Part shown: in pieces, positions 1 to 7,609 of the stretch
How the letters are laid out: every line of letters begins with the position of its first letter
Numbering within the stretch: position 1 is the stretch's first letter
Assembly: GCF_002210435.1 (NCBI RefSeq)
Contig: NZ_MZMV01000052.1
Coordinates: 1 to 49,264 of the forward strand
Source: Micromonospora wenchangensis
GTDB lineage: Bacteria > Actinomycetota > Actinomycetes > Mycobacteriales > Micromonosporaceae
Reading direction: 5' to 3'
Length of the DNA stretch: 49,264 bases
Translations under genes and position numbers: made by a program
Notes under the pieces: model-generated
Told to the model about the DNA's origin: nothing
What the model saw: only the letters and a program-made list of their open reading frames with translations
The model's database searches: none

Positions 1-358
1 CCGGCCGGTGCGGTCACCCGCACGCTTGCCCGGTTCCCTGCCGGCGTCACACACTACCCGGTCGGTTTCGCCCCACCGCATCGACCCCCGGCCGATTCGG
101 AAGCACCACCCGAGATCAGAAACCGCGCTCCGGCCTTCGAGGCATTCGCCCCGGTTCGTCCGTTCCGCGCTGGCAGAGAGAAAGTTACGCGGTCGCCGAG
201 TTGATCGTCAAATCACGGGCAGGCGTCCCCGGTCACATGTCGCGGCAGGAAGCCCCTCACCCGGCCGCAGCAGCTACCCGGCACCCACGCCTGAGCTGCG
301 CAAAGACCACTGAGACGAGGGTCGGGTGGGCCGAACGGCCAGAACCTGCGGCCGGGAT

Positions 359-387
359 TTGGTGAGCGGGATTCATATACGTAGCGT
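359..387 (+). promoter_or_regulatory. Candidate promoter of the glycosyltransferase unit
   Basis: TTGGTG (359-364), a 17-nt spacer and TAGCGT (382-387) fit an actinobacterial vegetative promoter. The start site would be near 394, leaving a leader of about 56 nt before the GTG at 450. This is a consensus match by eye only. Confidence 0.3.
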
Positions 388-410
388 TACCTCGGCACCG
401 CAGCGCAGCG

Positions 411-444
411 GCCCCTCAACCCCTCTCTGACTGCGTAAAGGGGC
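411..444 (+). promoter_or_regulatory. Hairpin that can sequester the ribosome binding site
   Basis: GCCCCT (411-416) is complementary to AGGGGC (439-444). The right arm contains most of the AAAGGGG Shine-Dalgarno sequence that serves the GTG at 450, so folding would occlude initiation. A second CCCCT at 420-424 could compete for pairing. Whether this regulates translation is inference. Confidence 0.35.
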
Positions 445-449
445 TCTTC

Positions 450-1679
450 GTGGGAGAGGCTGTCCTCACCGTTGCCGTCACTCTCGGTGCCTTGGTCCTG
501 TTCCTGCTGGTCGTCGCCTTCGGGTACGGATTCCTGCGGCCGGAACGCGCGGCCCGCCTGCGCCGGCGGCCACCGAGATTCCCCCGCCACGCCCCGGTCC
601 GCCCGGACGAGGTGGCCGTCCTGATCGCCTGCCGCAACGGCTCGACGACGATCGGGAGCACCGTGCGGTCGGCCCGCGCCACCGGTGCCCAGGTCTTCGT
701 GGTGTCGGACGCCTCGACCGACACCACCGCCGCCACGGCGACCGCCGCCGGCGCCCGGGTGCTCGAACTCGCGACCAACGTCGGCAAGCCGGCCGCGCTG
801 CACGCCGCCTACACCGCCTTCGACCTCGGGGGGACGTACCGGGCGGTGGCGATCCTCGACGACGACGTCCTGGTCGAACCGGACTTCGTCACGGCCGCCC
901 TGGCGCTGCTGGCCGACGAGGTGGCGATCGTGGTGGGCCACAACGTCACCTGGTGGCCGGCGGAGCACCGGTGGAACCCGTGGTTGGCCAAGCGGGCCTA
1001 CAGCTACTGGAACTACCAGGCGGTCGTCCGCCGGATCCAGAGCCACTTCAACGTCATGAACTGCATCTCCGGCTCGAACTCGGTGTACCGCACCGAACTG
1101 CTGGACGTCCTGCTGCCGCAGCAGCCGCCGTACATCGTCGACGACACCTACTGGGTGCTGGAGACCCACCGCCGGCAACTCGGGAAGGTCGTCTACGCCC
1201 CGCGGGCCGTCGCGCAGCTCCAGGACCCGACCACCGGGCGGGACTGGTACCGGCAGAACCTGCGCTGGCTGTGGGGCACCTTCCAGGGCGTCATCGGGCA
1301 CCGGGTCGGTCGGCGTCACAGCCGGTTCGACTACGCCTACCTGCTGCTGATGCTGCACTGGGCGCTCTACGTCGCCGGTGCCCCGGCCACCCTGTGGCTG
1401 TTGGCCACCGCCGGGCCCGGTTTCGTCGGCGGGCTGCTGCTGATGCTCGCCGGCCAGGCGTTCTGGGTCGCGCTCGCGGCCTGGCGGTTGGGTCGGCCCC
1501 GCCTGCTGCTCTTCCTGCCGGCGATCGTCCTGACCGACCTGCTCTACCGGGTCGTCCTGGTGCACGCGCTGGTCAAGGCGATCCGCCAACCCACCGTCGA
1601 CCGCTGCGTCTGGTCCTCTCCGGGGCGCATCGCCCACCCCGGAGCAGGCGCGGTCGCCCCGATCCGTACCGACGCCTGA
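450..1679 (+). CDS. Membrane-bound processive family-2 glycosyltransferase
   Basis: This 409-residue protein resembles the GT2 enzymes of the hyaluronan/cellulose/chitin synthase group. It has an N-terminal membrane segment (about residues 4-26). The GT-A core contains the nucleotide-sugar DDD motif (AILDDDVLVEP, near 135), an acceptor-side VDDTYW motif and the QxxRW motif (RQNLRWLWG, near 268) typical of processive enzymes. Three C-terminal membrane segments lie between about 297 and 370. It would extend a polysaccharide from a UDP-sugar at the membrane; the sugar cannot be told from sequence. The GTG start is set by AAAGGGG 6-12 nt upstream. A tiny LPXTG protein follows 11 nt after its stop and probably shares the transcript. 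Confidence 0.88.
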   Translation: MGEAVLTVAVTLGALVLFLLVVAFGYGFLRPERAARLRRRPPRFPRHAPVRPDEVAVLIACRNGSTTIGSTVRSARATGAQVFVVSDASTDTTAATATAAGARVLELATNVGKPAALHAAYTAFDLGGTYRAVAILDDDVLVEPDFVTAALALLADEVAIVVGHNVTWWPAEHRWNPWLAKRAYSYWNYQAVVRRIQSHFNVMNCISGSNSVYRTELLDVLLPQQPPYIVDDTYWVLETHRRQLGKVVYAPRAVAQLQDPTTGRDWYRQNLRWLWGTFQGVIGHRVGRRHSRFDYAYLLLMLHWALYVAGAPATLWLLATAGPGFVGGLLLMLAGQAFWVALAAWRLGRPRLLLFLPAIVLTDLLYRVVLVHALVKAIRQPTVDRCVWSSPGRIAHPGAGAVAPIRTDA

Positions 1680-1690
1680 GGGAGGTGAAC

Positions 1691-1831
1691 ATGTCCGCGA
1701 GTCAGGATCTGCCGGTCACCGGCGCTCCGACGGCCGCCGTCGGTCTGATCGGCGCGCTCGTCCTGGGGCTCGGTGCCCTACTGGTGACCGTCGCCCAGTG
1801 GGGTGCCAGGGCCCGTCGTCAGGACCGCTGA
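1691..1831 (+). CDS. 46-residue LPXTG sorting-signal microprotein
   Basis: The ATG follows a good GGAGGTGAAC ribosome binding site. The product is MSASQD, then LPVTG, a hydrophobic stretch of about 22 residues, and the basic tail RARRQDR. That is the exact tripartite layout of a sortase cell-wall sorting signal, but with no secreted domain and no signal peptide in front. Codon use is normal for the genome and a terminator hairpin starts 26 nt after the stop, so it is not a chance frame. It lies 11 nt behind the glycosyltransferase. If a sortase cut it after Thr, only a ten-residue peptide would be released or attached; it could also simply be a small membrane partner of the synthase. No sortase gene lies in the window. 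Confidence 0.72.
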   Translation: MSASQDLPVTGAPTAAVGLIGALVLGLGALLVTVAQWGARARRQDR

Positions 1832-1856
1832 GCGGGGAACTGCGGGAAGCCTCCCC

Positions 1857-1891
1857 GGTGCCGGGGTGCGGGCCTTCCGCGCCCCGGCACC
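1857..1891 (+). terminator. Hairpin terminator after the LPXTG microprotein
   Basis: Arms 1857-1871 and 1877-1891 pair over 15 bp with one T-G wobble around a GCCTT loop, 26 nt after the stop at 1831. There is no U-tract, as is usual for high-GC actinomycete terminators. Confidence 0.55.
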
Positions 1892-2049
1892 GCAGCCCGC
1901 CGCGGACCGTACCGCCAATTCCGCCGGAACGGTCGACGCCGGGAGCCGGACCGGCGACCAGACTGACACGCACCGATCCGGGACCGCGTGCGGCGGACCC
2001 GCCGGCCGGCCCGGATCGCTGCGTGGACCCCACCGGGGCCCGGTCACCC

Positions 2050-2074
2050 GGAACATCGGTCGCCGGTAGTGTTT
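2050..2074 (+). promoter_or_regulatory. Possible ECF-sigma promoter upstream of the coiled-coil gene
   Basis: GGAAC (2050-2054), 16 nt and GTTT (2071-2074) resemble SigE/SigR-class promoters. An alternative reading uses TAGTGT at 2067-2072 as a vegetative -10 with a poor -35. Which one is used cannot be decided by eye. Confidence 0.25.
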
Positions 2075-2144
2075 CGCCCCATCGCGGGCCGTGGGGTCGC
2101 CCGCGCGGACCTGGATCACCGAGGAGTACGGAGGCTGACGCCAT

Positions 2145-3491
2145 ATGTCCACCGGGGAGGAGTCGTACGCGTCGCGTGACGACGGGTCGGCACGGCCGAG
2201 CTTCGAGCTCGCGCTGCGGGGCTACGACAAGCGGCAGGTGGACCGGTACGTCGAGCAGATGGACGGCGCGCTGTCGACGTTGACCGCCGAGCGGGCCCAG
2301 GCGGCCGGCCAGATCCAGGGCCTGACCGCGCACATCCAGCGGTTGCAGGCGGAGCTGACCGAGTTGCGCCAGCGTCCCGCCCAGGTGGACCGGGCGTCCT
2401 TCCGTGACCTCGGTCCGATGGTGGACCAGATCCTCGCCCTGGCCGAGAAGCAGGCTGCGGTGATCACCGACACGGCCACCCAGCGGGCGAACCAGCTCCA
2501 GGGTGAGGCGGAGAAGACGCTGGTCGAGGCCCGGGAGCGGACCGCGCAGGCGCTGCGGGACCTGGACGAGGAGCTGGTCGCCCGCCGTGACGAGCAGGAG
2601 AAGGCGTACGAGGAGCGCCGGTCGGCCGCCGACGCCGAGCTGGCCGAGATCAGGGATCGGGCCGAGAAGCTGCGGGCCGAGGGGGAGGCCGCCCACGAGC
2701 GGGCCCAGCAGGAGGCCAAGCGGATCAGCGAGCAGACCGCGAAGCAGATCACCCAGACCAGGGCCGCCGCGGAGGCGTTGACCAAGGCGGCCCGGACCCA
2801 GATCCAGCAGGAGATCCAGGCGGCCCGGACGCAGAGCCAGCAGGAGCTGGCCCAGTGGCAGGCCACGGTGGAGCGGGAGGTCGGCGAGCGGCGGGCCGCG
2901 GCCGAGCAGGAGCTGGCCGAGCAGCGGGCGGCGGCGGAACGGGAGCTGACCAACCAGCACAGCGCCGCCGAGCAGCAGATCGCCGCGTTGATCGCCGAGG
3001 CGCAGCAGTACGCCACCGAGGTCCGCCAACGGGCCGACGAGCAGACCAGCAGCCACCAGGAGCAGCTCGCCACGGTGCAGCGGGAGATCGCCGACCGGCA
3101 GAAGGCCCTCGCCGAGGTGCAGGGTGAGCTGGAGACGGCCCGCGCGCAGTTGGCCGAGATCCAGCAGGAGGGTGACACCACCGAGCGGGAGCTGGCGCGT
3201 TCCCGGCAGCGGTTGGAGGAGGTGCGTCGCGACCTGACCGCCGAGAACCGACGGTTGGAGGAGGCCCGGCAGGCCGCCGAGAGTGTGGAACGGCACGCCA
3301 AGGACGTCCGGGCCCGGGTGCAGCGGGAGGCGAAGCGGGTCGCCGACCTGGCCGCCGCCGCCGTGATGGCGGCTGCCGCCGGGGGCGGGGAGACCGCCGA
3401 GTACCCGACGGTGGCGGCCCGGCCGGCCACCGAGCTGCCGGTCGAGGCGTCGACCGAACCACCCGCCGGCAAGGTGCCGACCAACGTCTGA
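2145..3491 (+). CDS. DivIVA-domain long coiled-coil protein
   Basis: This 448-residue cytoplasmic protein opens with a DivIVA-type membrane-targeting segment (FELALRGYDKRQVDRYVEQM, residues 20-39). From about residue 40 to 400 it is almost pure coiled coil, rich in Glu, Gln, Ala and Arg heptads, and ends in a loose Pro/Thr tail. DivIVA/Wag31 and the related Scy and FilP proteins organise the growing pole and cell-wall synthesis in actinomycetes. This one is longer than typical Wag31 (about 270 residues) and lacks division-cluster neighbours, so it is more likely an accessory polar or cytoskeletal protein. GGAGG ends 10 nt before the ATG. A strong hairpin follows the gene, which appears to be transcribed alone. 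Confidence 0.82.
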   Translation: MSTGEESYASRDDGSARPSFELALRGYDKRQVDRYVEQMDGALSTLTAERAQAAGQIQGLTAHIQRLQAELTELRQRPAQVDRASFRDLGPMVDQILALAEKQAAVITDTATQRANQLQGEAEKTLVEARERTAQALRDLDEELVARRDEQEKAYEERRSAADAELAEIRDRAEKLRAEGEAAHERAQQEAKRISEQTAKQITQTRAAAEALTKAARTQIQQEIQAARTQSQQELAQWQATVEREVGERRAAAEQELAEQRAAAERELTNQHSAAEQQIAALIAEAQQYATEVRQRADEQTSSHQEQLATVQREIADRQKALAEVQGELETARAQLAEIQQEGDTTERELARSRQRLEEVRRDLTAENRRLEEARQAAESVERHAKDVRARVQREAKRVADLAAAAVMAAAAGGGETAEYPTVAARPATELPVEASTEPPAGKVPTNV

Positions 3492-3501
3492 CGGGCGTGG
3501 A

Positions 3502-3534
3502 CGGCCCGGGGCGAATTCGCTGTGCCCCGGGCCG
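3502..3534 (+). terminator. Hairpin terminator after the coiled-coil gene
   Basis: CGGCCCGGGGC (3502-3512) pairs perfectly with GCCCCGGGCCG (3524-3534), starting 10 nt after the stop codon at 3491. The loop is 11 nt and there is no U-tract. Confidence 0.55.
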
Positions 3535-3656
3535 CCGGGGACGTAGCCTGGCGGCCCCGTCTCCACGACCAGCGAACGAGGTGTCTCCCGTGCCCGTGCT
3601 CCGTGTGCCGACAGTCCGCTTCCCGCGTCCGTCCACGCACCTCCGGAGTCATCGAC

Positions 3657-4403
3657 ATGGATCTCGACCGTAGTTTCGTCATCCGCGAAGGCGACCTTCG
3701 CATCCTCAACCCGTTCGACGCCGACAAGCTGGCCACCCTGGGCCGGGTGATCCGGCTGCGCCCCGACGACACCCTGCTCGACCTGTGCAGCGGCAAGGGT
3801 GAGCTGCTCTGCACCTGGGCCCGCGCGCACGGGGTCCGGGGCACCGGTGTCGACATCAGCACCGCGTTCACCACCGCCGCCCGACGGCGGGCCGCCGCGC
3901 TCGGCGTGGCCGACCGGGTCCGTTTCGTCCACGACGACGCCGCCGGGTACGTCCACCCGGCGCCGGTCGACGTGGCGGCCTGTATCGGTGCGACCTGGAT
4001 CGGCGGGGGTGTCACCGGCACCATCGACCTGCTGGCGCGGGCGCTGCGGCCGGGCGGGATGCTGCTGGTCGGAGAGCCGTACTGGCGGCGGGAGCCGCCC
4101 GACCGGGAGACCGTCGCCGCGTGCCACGCCACCGTACGGGACGACTTCGACGATCTTCCCGGGCTGGTCGGCCGGATACAGGGGCACGGCTGGGACGTGG
4201 TCGAGATGGTGCTGGCCGACCAGGACAGTTGGGACCGGTACGCCGCGGCGCACTGGCTGACCCTGCGCCGTTGGTTGGACGCCCATCCCGACGACGCGCT
4301 CGCCGGGTCGTTCCGGCGGGAGCTCACCGAGGACCCGCTGCGGCACGTCCGGTACCGGCGGGAGTACCTGGGCTGGGGTGTCTTCGCCCTGCTGCGGCGC
4401 TGA
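3657..4403 (+). CDS. SAM-dependent class I methyltransferase
   Basis: This 248-residue protein has a Rossmann methyltransferase core. Motif I is LLDLCSGKGELL (about residues 41-52), followed by an acidic end of strand 2 (GTGVDIS) and RPGGMLLVGEPYW after strand 4. A Cys replaces the more common Gly or Ala in motif I. The substrate cannot be predicted; the closest general class is methyltransferase domain 25. The ATG at 3657 is chosen over upstream in-frame starts because GGAG lies 8 nt before it and the preceding sequence is not protein-like. It is flanked by hairpins on both sides and is probably monocistronic. Confidence 0.8.
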   Translation: MDLDRSFVIREGDLRILNPFDADKLATLGRVIRLRPDDTLLDLCSGKGELLCTWARAHGVRGTGVDISTAFTTAARRRAAALGVADRVRFVHDDAAGYVHPAPVDVAACIGATWIGGGVTGTIDLLARALRPGGMLLVGEPYWRREPPDRETVAACHATVRDDFDDLPGLVGRIQGHGWDVVEMVLADQDSWDRYAAAHWLTLRRWLDAHPDDALAGSFRRELTEDPLRHVRYRREYLGWGVFALLRR

Positions 4404-4407
4404 CCCG

Positions 4408-4439
4408 GCCGGGGGCGGTCCGGCCGGGCCGCCCCCGGC
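4408..4439. terminator. Bidirectional hairpin between convergent genes
   Basis: GCCGGGGGCGG (4408-4418) pairs with CCGCCCCCGGC (4429-4439) over 11 bp with a 10-nt loop. It lies between the ends of the methyltransferase (plus) and the nucleotidyltransferase (minus) and can serve both. Confidence 0.5.
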
Positions 4440-4563
4440 ACGGCCGGACCGCCGCGACGCGGACCGGCGGGCCGGCCGGCTCGTGGCGGCTCGCGCCACG
4501 GACCGTGCAGACCCGGCGGCTGGTCGCGGTGGACGCGAAGCGGCACCGGCGGCCGTCGCGCGG

Positions 4564-5334
4564 TCAGCCGGCGGTGATCTCGTCGAGCACCCGCTGTTGG
4601 AAGGCACGGGCCGCCGCGGCGGTCGGCGGGGGGCCGCCGGCGCGGGCGTCGACGCAGCGACGCACCAGTTCAGGGTCGCGGCCGAGGGCGATCGCCCGGT
4701 GGCCGGCGGCGACCTTGGACAGCCAGTCGCCGTCACGGAGCCGGACCAGCGCACGGCAGGCGTTCAGCACCGCGTCCTCCGCGCCGGGGGCGGGGGCGTC
4801 CCCGGGTGGGGCGGGCCGGGCCAGCCACCAGCGCAGCGCCGCCACCGTCAGCGTGCGCAGGTCGTCCGGGGACAGGTCGGCGAAGACCTGACCGGCCGGC
4901 GGACCGGTGAGCGGGCGGCCCCGCTGGTGCAGGATGCTGCGGTCCAGGCCGTACCAGAACCGGCCGTCGGCGGCGGGCCGCTCGGCCGGGTCGAGGGTGG
5001 CCCGCAACGGCATCGCCGCCCCGGTGTTGAGTTCCACCTCGAAACCCGGTTCGCCGGTGCCGGAGGCGGCCACCCGGCGGGTGTAGACGACCAGTTCGAG
5101 GCCGCGTGCCGGGCAGGGCAGCGCCTCGCGCCGCAGCCGGGTGACCAGTTCCTGCCGGGTCCGTCGGGGTAGCGCGTCCCGGCAGACCAGCGCCACGTCC
5201 ACGTCGCTGCGGCCCGGCTGGTACGCGTCCAGCGCCACCGACCCGGCGGCGTAGGCGCCCACCAGGTCCGGCCCGAGCACGTCCCGGGCGGTGCCGACCA
5301 GGTCGGCGAGGTAGCGGCACACGGCGGTGTCCAT
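4564..5334 (-). CDS. Nucleotidyltransferase with DUF4111-like C-terminus
   Basis: The 256-residue protein belongs to the pol-beta-type nucleotidyltransferases. Near residue 30 it shows GAYAAGSVALDAYQPGRSD followed by VDVALV, where GS and the DxD aspartates bind Mg-NTP. The C-terminal helical half (WYGLDRSILHQRG, AALRWWLARP) resembles the DUF4111 domain of aminoglycoside adenylyltransferases such as AadA. It may adenylylate a small molecule, but resistance is only a guess. The ATG at 5334 is preferred because AGGA lies 8 nt upstream; an in-frame ATG at 5343 is possible. It is divergent from the XRE regulator next door. Confidence 0.75.
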   Translation of the reverse strand: MDTAVCRYLADLVGTARDVLGPDLVGAYAAGSVALDAYQPGRSDVDVALVCRDALPRRTRQELVTRLRREALPCPARGLELVVYTRRVAASGTGEPGFEVELNTGAAMPLRATLDPAERPAADGRFWYGLDRSILHQRGRPLTGPPAGQVFADLSPDDLRTLTVAALRWWLARPAPPGDAPAPGAEDAVLNACRALVRLRDGDWLSKVAAGHRAIALGRDPELVRRCVDARAGGPPPTAAAARAFQQRVLDEITAG

Positions 5335-5477
5335 GCCGGTCATCCTGCCGCCTGCGCCGGCGGACGCCGCGGCGCGGGTCCGGCGGACCGGGGTCCGGGT
5401 GGAGTCGGGTGGGTGGCACCCCTGGCGCGGACGCCACGGGTGGGACAGACTTGAGGCCCGACAGCGAGGACGGGGGC

Positions 5478-6449
5478 ATGGGCAGCTCCACACAGGACGA
5501 TGCGGCGGCGGAATTCGTGCGGGAACTGACCCACTGGCGTCACCAGCGGGGAATGTCCAAGAAGGAGCTGGCCGAACGCACCGGTTTCGACCCGTCGTAC
5601 GTCAGTCACATCGAGAACGGCCGGCACCAGCCCACCGAGGAGTTCGCCCGGCGGGTCGAGCTGGTGTTGGACAGCGGCAACCGGATCTGGCAGCAGTACG
5701 TCGCCTTCGCCGACAGCCGTGGCCCCGGGGGACGCCGCTCCCCGCTCGGCCCGACCGCGGTTCCGCCCCCGGCCGGGTCGCATCTGGTGATCGAGGACGA
5801 GCAGGCCAGCCTCTCCCTCGTCGACGGGGTGTACGAGTGCCGGTTCCGGCGGGTGCTGCACAGCGTGGGCACCGAGCCGATCACCAGGCACACGGTGCAG
5901 ATCGACATCGACCGGTTCCCCGACGATCCGGCCCGCTCGACGGTCTTCCACGGTCGCCATCCGCTCACCATCGACGAGGTCGACTTCCGGGCGACCATCG
6001 GCGTCGACCAGCCGGAGCCGATGCGGTGGCGGGTCGGGCGCAGCCGGGACGCCTTCCTCAAGATCGTGCTGTTGCTCGACGGCGGGGGCACCCCGGTGCC
6101 GCTCTATCCCGGCCAGCGCACCGTGGTGGACTACTCCTATCGGGTGCCGGCGTGGAAGTTCGGCGACTGGCTGCAACGCGACATCCGGCTGCCCACCCGC
6201 AACCTGGTGATCCGGCTCGACTTCCCCGCCGAGTCGGGTCCCACCGTCTGGGGCAACGAGACCTCGTTCACCGCGGAGAGCAGCGCCGAGGTCCGCCCGG
6301 ACGGTCGGGAGCGGCAGGGGCGGATCGCGTACGAGTGGGTGGTGTCGCGGCCCCGGTTGCGGGCGCAGTACCGGGTGGAGTGGCGCTACGCCGATCCGCG
6401 CGCCGCCCTGGTCGACGCGCCGTCGGATATCCGACCCCTGGCCTGCTGA
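5478..6449 (+). CDS. XRE-family helix-turn-helix regulator
   Basis: This 323-residue protein has an N-terminal Cro/C1 helix-turn-helix (about residues 10-65). The recognition helix lies in DPSYVSHIENGRHQPTEE. A C-terminal beta-rich ligand or dimerisation region of about 230 residues has no membrane segment and no motif I can name. GAGGA lies upstream of the ATG at 5478. It is transcribed divergently from the nucleotidyltransferase and precedes an alpha/beta hydrolase in the same direction after 209 bp. Its targets are unknown. Confidence 0.78.
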   Translation: MGSSTQDDAAAEFVRELTHWRHQRGMSKKELAERTGFDPSYVSHIENGRHQPTEEFARRVELVLDSGNRIWQQYVAFADSRGPGGRRSPLGPTAVPPPAGSHLVIEDEQASLSLVDGVYECRFRRVLHSVGTEPITRHTVQIDIDRFPDDPARSTVFHGRHPLTIDEVDFRATIGVDQPEPMRWRVGRSRDAFLKIVLLLDGGGTPVPLYPGQRTVVDYSYRVPAWKFGDWLQRDIRLPTRNLVIRLDFPAESGPTVWGNETSFTAESSAEVRPDGRERQGRIAYEWVVSRPRLRAQYRVEWRYADPRAALVDAPSDIRPLAC

Positions 6450-6658
6450 ACGCCGCCGTCCATTCGGCCGGACGTTCCCACCCGACGGGCCGACAGGTGT
6501 CGTTTCCGACAGATCCGGCCGGTTGTTCGGGCTCGGCATAGCGGTGCGGCGGGCCCGACCGTTAGGCTCAAAGGCTGAACGGGGACGACGAAAACATCGT
6601 CTTCGCTCAATGCGGGTTGCGAGTATCGGCTGGTAGTGGCACCGGAAGGCAGGCTGGA

Positions 6659-7609
6659 GTGACCCGAGAAGGTGAGCCTGGGCCGCGATACGCCCACCGC
6701 GCGGACAACAAGCGGGTGGCGTACGAGGAGACCGGTGCTCCCGACGGGTTCCCCGTCTTCCTGATGCACGGCACACCCGGCAGCCGCCGGGGGCCGAAAC
6801 CCCGGGGCATCGTGCTCTACCGGATGGGCATCCGGTTGATCGCCTACGACCGCCCCGGTTACGGCGACTCCGACCGGTTCGAGGGCCGGGACGTGGCCGA
6901 CGCCGCGCGCGACGTGGAGGCCATCGCCGACCAGCTCGACCTGGACCGGTTCGCGGTCGCCGGCCGCTCCGGTGGCGGTCCGCACGCGCTGGCCTGCGCC
7001 GCCGACGAACGCCTGCGCGGCCGGGTGAGCCGGGTCGCGGTGCTGGTGAGCTTCGCGCCCTCGGAGGCCATCGGCCTGGACTGGTTCGAGGGCATGAACG
7101 GTGACAACCAGCGCGGCTTCGGCAACGGCCGCCCGGACACCGAGATCGTGGTCGAGGAGATCCGACAGCGGGCCGCCCGGGCCGCCGAGGACCCCCGGTT
7201 CCTGCTGCGGGACCTGATGACGCAGATGGGCCCCCCCGACCGTCGGGCGATCAACGACGCGGCACTGCGCGGGATCATCTTCGACACCTACCAGGAGGCG
7301 CTGCGGGCCGGCCCGTACGGCTGGATCGACGACGTCCTGGCGTTGCGCCGCGACTGGAAGTTCGACCTCGACGCGATCGACACGATGGCCACCCCGGTAC
7401 GGCTGTGGCACGGCGCGGACGACACGTTCGCCCCCGCCAGTCACGGCCGTTGGCTGGCCGCCCGGATCCCCGGCGCGGAGATCGAGGTGCAGCCCGGCGC
7501 GGCCCACTTCGACGCCATGGGGCAGCTCCCCCGCATCCTGCGGTGGCTCGGCGACGGGCAGGTGCCGACGGGCGCCGACGTGCTCATCGGCGCCCGGCAC
7601 GGTCAGTAG
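6659..7609 (+). CDS. Alpha/beta-hydrolase fold protein
   Basis: This 316-residue enzyme has the classic alpha/beta hydrolase layout. The oxyanion-hole motif is FLMHGTPGS, followed by YDRPGYGDSD, the nucleophile elbow GRSGGG (Ser), the acid in LWHGADDTFAP and the His in GAAHFDAMG. Such proteins cleave esters, amides, epoxides or C-C bonds; the substrate is unknown. The GTG at 6659 is chosen because GGAAGG lies 9 nt upstream, although the frame stays open to 6617. Its stop at 7607-7609 overlaps the 3' end of the convergent fxsT gene by 7 bp, leaving no room for a terminator. Confidence 0.85.
   Translation: MTREGEPGPRYAHRADNKRVAYEETGAPDGFPVFLMHGTPGSRRGPKPRGIVLYRMGIRLIAYDRPGYGDSDRFEGRDVADAARDVEAIADQLDLDRFAVAGRSGGGPHALACAADERLRGRVSRVAVLVSFAPSEAIGLDWFEGMNGDNQRGFGNGRPDTEIVVEEIRQRAARAAEDPRFLLRDLMTQMGPPDRRAINDAALRGIIFDTYQEALRAGPYGWIDDVLALRRDWKFDLDAIDTMATPVRLWHGADDTFAPASHGRWLAARIPGAEIEVQPGAAHFDAMGQLPRILRWLGDGQVPTGADVLIGARHGQ

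Larger units (their letters stand above)
1..449. other. Leader/intergenic region with no convincing gene
   Basis: No reading frame here has a ribosome binding site, a recognisable motif or the third-position bias of the neighbouring genes. A 101-residue frame at 8-313 is rich in Arg, Pro and Ser and looks like chance in GC-rich DNA. The region has possible RNA structure: CGCAGC and GCTGCG arms around 265-301, and a GGCC-GAAC-GGCC hairpin at 329-340. I compared it with c-di-AMP, c-di-GMP and cobalamin riboswitch consensus elements from memory and found no convincing match. Confidence 0.4.
1832..2144. other. Intergenic region: terminator and promoter only
   Basis: This stretch holds the hairpin that ends the glycosyltransferase unit and, further right, an ECF-type promoter-like sequence before the coiled-coil gene. 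The short frames inside it lack ribosome binding sites and recognisable motifs. No further gene is seen. Confidence 0.45.

Noticed and set aside
8..313. A 101-codon frame at the left edge
   Set aside because: No ribosome binding site, Arg/Pro/Ser-rich chance composition and no recognisable similarity.
180..400. A riboswitch (c-di-AMP, c-di-GMP or cobalamin type) before the glycosyltransferase
   Set aside because: Isolated words such as CGCCGAG, GCCGAA and CCACTG resemble parts of known consensus sequences, but their order and spacing do not fit any of them.
1716..4754. A minus-strand open frame of about 1000 codons
   Set aside because: It is antisense to the coiled-coil and methyltransferase genes, is extremely rich in Arg, Pro and Gly, and has no domain. 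Long antisense frames are expected in DNA with near-total G/C third positions.
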